Below, piece by piece: positions 62,851 through 64,000 of a stretch of DNA of 64,000 bases. A program made the position numbers and the translations under genes. Numbering within the stretch: the first letter of the stretch is position 1; each line of letters starts with the position of its first letter. The stretch spans positions 744,001 through 808,000 of the forward strand of contig CAXXXM010000001.1 of the NCBI GenBank assembly GCA_963663265.2, given 5' to 3'. The notes under the pieces are model-generated. The model worked only from the letters and a program-made list of their open reading frames with translations. It was not told where the DNA came from and did no database searches. The stretch comes from JAEXOD01 sp963663265 (GTDB lineage Bacteria > Bacteroidota > Ignavibacteria > Ignavibacteriales > Melioribacteraceae).

Positions 62851-64000
62851 ATGTTAAACAAAACAAAACAAAACAAAACAAATATTCTTCCTAATGTATT
62901 TCCTTTCGATAAGTATATTAGCTCAAAGTGATTTTTTTAAGAATTATAACGGAATCCCTATAACTACAAACTTGTGGGGGAAAGAAGCTTGGATGTATGA
63001 TCGTTATGATTTTACTGATATTGATAGTGCAGGAATTGATGCAGTTGTTGTTACAAATACAAATGCCTATTTGTATGAAAATTTTAGGAGAGCCAATACT
63101 AAATTCAAATTAATACCTAATATGCATATTAAAAATACAAGTAGAACAGGAATTTGTTTCTTTTCCGAAAAAGCATATACGGTTTTTGAAGCTGAAGGCG
63201 ATCCTGATTTAGCTGTAAATTTGGATAATTCAGGCGGCGTTGAATACTATGAAGGAGGTATAAAAGGGATTAAAAATAATCCTAATCAAAACTTGTCATG
63301 TAATATTATTCAAGGACCTGATAATTATTGCAACCTTGCAAAAAGTACAATTGACAGTTTGCCATTAGACTTAAAAGCTAATTTTTATATAAAAATTAAT
63401 TGGAGAGATGTTAATAACCATCCTGCTTCAATTCAAAATTATTTAAATTTAGATATTTGCAAACTAAGCATTACAGCAAAAAAAGATTCCGCACTTTATG
63501 ATACAACTTTTGCAGAAAAAACCATAAAAGTTTCTGACTTGCTGCCATTAAACGGTTATAAACAAATTACATTACCTTACTTTACATCATCTAAGGGAGT
63601 TCCCGAAAATATTATTCAGCAGCAAGAAAGACTTACATATGAAACAAAATTAAATTTGTATACTGTAATTCCTAATGTCAAATATCACGTTTATTGGTAT
63701 GAAATTCCTGATCTGTCGCTTTATGTTGACAAAATTATTTTGTTTGATCCGAATGGAAATGCTTTAACTACTAACGGTGACTTATCAAGCACTTCTTTAC
63801 CTGATGAAGTGAATTTTCGATTATTCGGAGACCCATTAAGGAATATTATTTTATATATTCAAAATCTTAATTATTATAAAGTTGCAGACCCAAACTTTAT
63901 TTGTAGTATTCAATCAGGGAAATGGGCAAATGATGATGATCATATATTGAGAAAAGTACACCCTTCGCCAATTCAATTCTTATATAACACTAATTTGGCA
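62851..64000 (+). CDS. Secreted protein gene, out of frame at a pentanucleotide repeat (partial)
   Basis: A strong ribosome binding site and an ATG at 62851 lead into five AAACA repeats. In the frame of this ATG translation stops at 62929-62931 after 26 residues. The next frame (first ATG 62894) is open to the window end for about 369 codons and encodes a clear protein beginning YFLSISILAQSDFFKNYNG. If one repeat unit is added, or two are lost, the ATG reads MLNKTKQNKTKQIFFLMYFL and onward, a perfect basic-then-hydrophobic signal peptide. The gene is thus either a slipped-strand phase-variable gene in the OFF state, a sequencing error in the repeat, or starts at the weak internal ATG. The mature domain is not recognised; it looks like a surface/secreted protein. 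Confidence 0.65.
62856..62882 (+). repeat. Pentanucleotide tandem repeat (AAACA) x 5
   Basis: Five perfect AAACA units at 62856-62880 are followed by AA. The tract lies five bases inside the coding region after the ATG at 62851. A unit of five bases changes the reading frame when gained or lost, as in contingency loci with tetra- or pentanucleotide repeats. Confidence 0.9.

Noticed and set aside
62851..62931. 26-residue peptide starting at the ATG before the pentanucleotide repeat as a gene of its own
   Set aside because: Its sequence is the repeat plus an out-of-frame signal peptide; it is better explained as the OFF frame of the downstream gene.

Overview
The window is AT-rich, gene-dense bacterial DNA. 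It looks like a member of the Bacteroidota/Chlorobi/Ignavibacteria lineage, most likely Ignavibacteria-like. The evidence is a complete MoxR-DUF58-Bat (aerotolerance) operon, PorV/PorQ-type outer-membrane proteins beside a secreted propeller with a FlgD-like C-terminal sorting domain, an LptD-like protein of the Bacteroidetes style, Reg_prop/Y_Y_Y sensor propellers, frequent TTG starts and tightly overlapping genes. I saw no rRNA, tRNA, CRISPR array, transposase or phage gene. The species call is inference from gene content.

Layout. 1-9.8 kb (+): LptD-like tail, NYN RNase-like protein, class A beta-lactamase-like hydrolase, SGNH hydrolase, phosphodiester glycosidase, then a STAS / ABC-transporter operon. 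In that operon a permease is fused to two tandem substrate-binding domains, and two single-base frameshifts interrupt the STAS gene and the permease. 9.8-10.2 kb: a palindrome cluster. 10.2-24.5 kb (-): a small HAD protein, a 1200-residue propeller sensor fused to a chemotaxis-type signalling domain, and a six-gene glycan cluster (nitrilase, GH94 phosphorylase-like, GH38-like with the nucleophile Asp replaced by Phe, HAD phosphatase/mutase, phosphohexomutase, FAD oxidoreductase). 24.6-26.8 kb (-): phosphate transport (PiT, DUF47) with two small membrane/secreted proteins, one only 44 residues long.

27-38 kb (+): CoA-disulfide-reductase-like flavoprotein, uracil phosphoribosyltransferase, TPR protein, bifunctional Rel, RuvX, two bacterial microcompartment (BMC) shell proteins, YbbR protein, thymidylate kinase, CtpA protease and a zinc-ribbon membrane protein. 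The second BMC protein carries a long acidic extension with an AT-hook-like motif and a SAP/Rho-N-like C-terminus, and no microcompartment enzymes are nearby. 38-40 kb (+): GNAT and MgtC/DUF4010. 40-50 kb (-): DnaQ-UvrC-like nuclease and the moxR-bat operon. 50-52 kb (-): RmlD-like reductase and AnmK. 52-64 kb (+): endonuclease IV, a type IX-like surface group, FemAB-like protein, two glycosyltransferases, 2Fe-2S ferredoxin, endonuclease III and an HD hydrolase. The last gene is a secreted-protein gene that starts in a pentanucleotide repeat, so its signal peptide is out of frame at the present repeat number.

The strongest leads are the orphan BMC pair with a putative nucleic-acid-binding tail (32.8-34.5 kb), the possible repeat-switched surface gene (62.85 kb onward), the permease-binding-protein fusion (5.2-8.0 kb), the propeller-MCP receptor (10.7-14.3 kb) and the nucleophile-less GH38 protein (17.6-20.4 kb).
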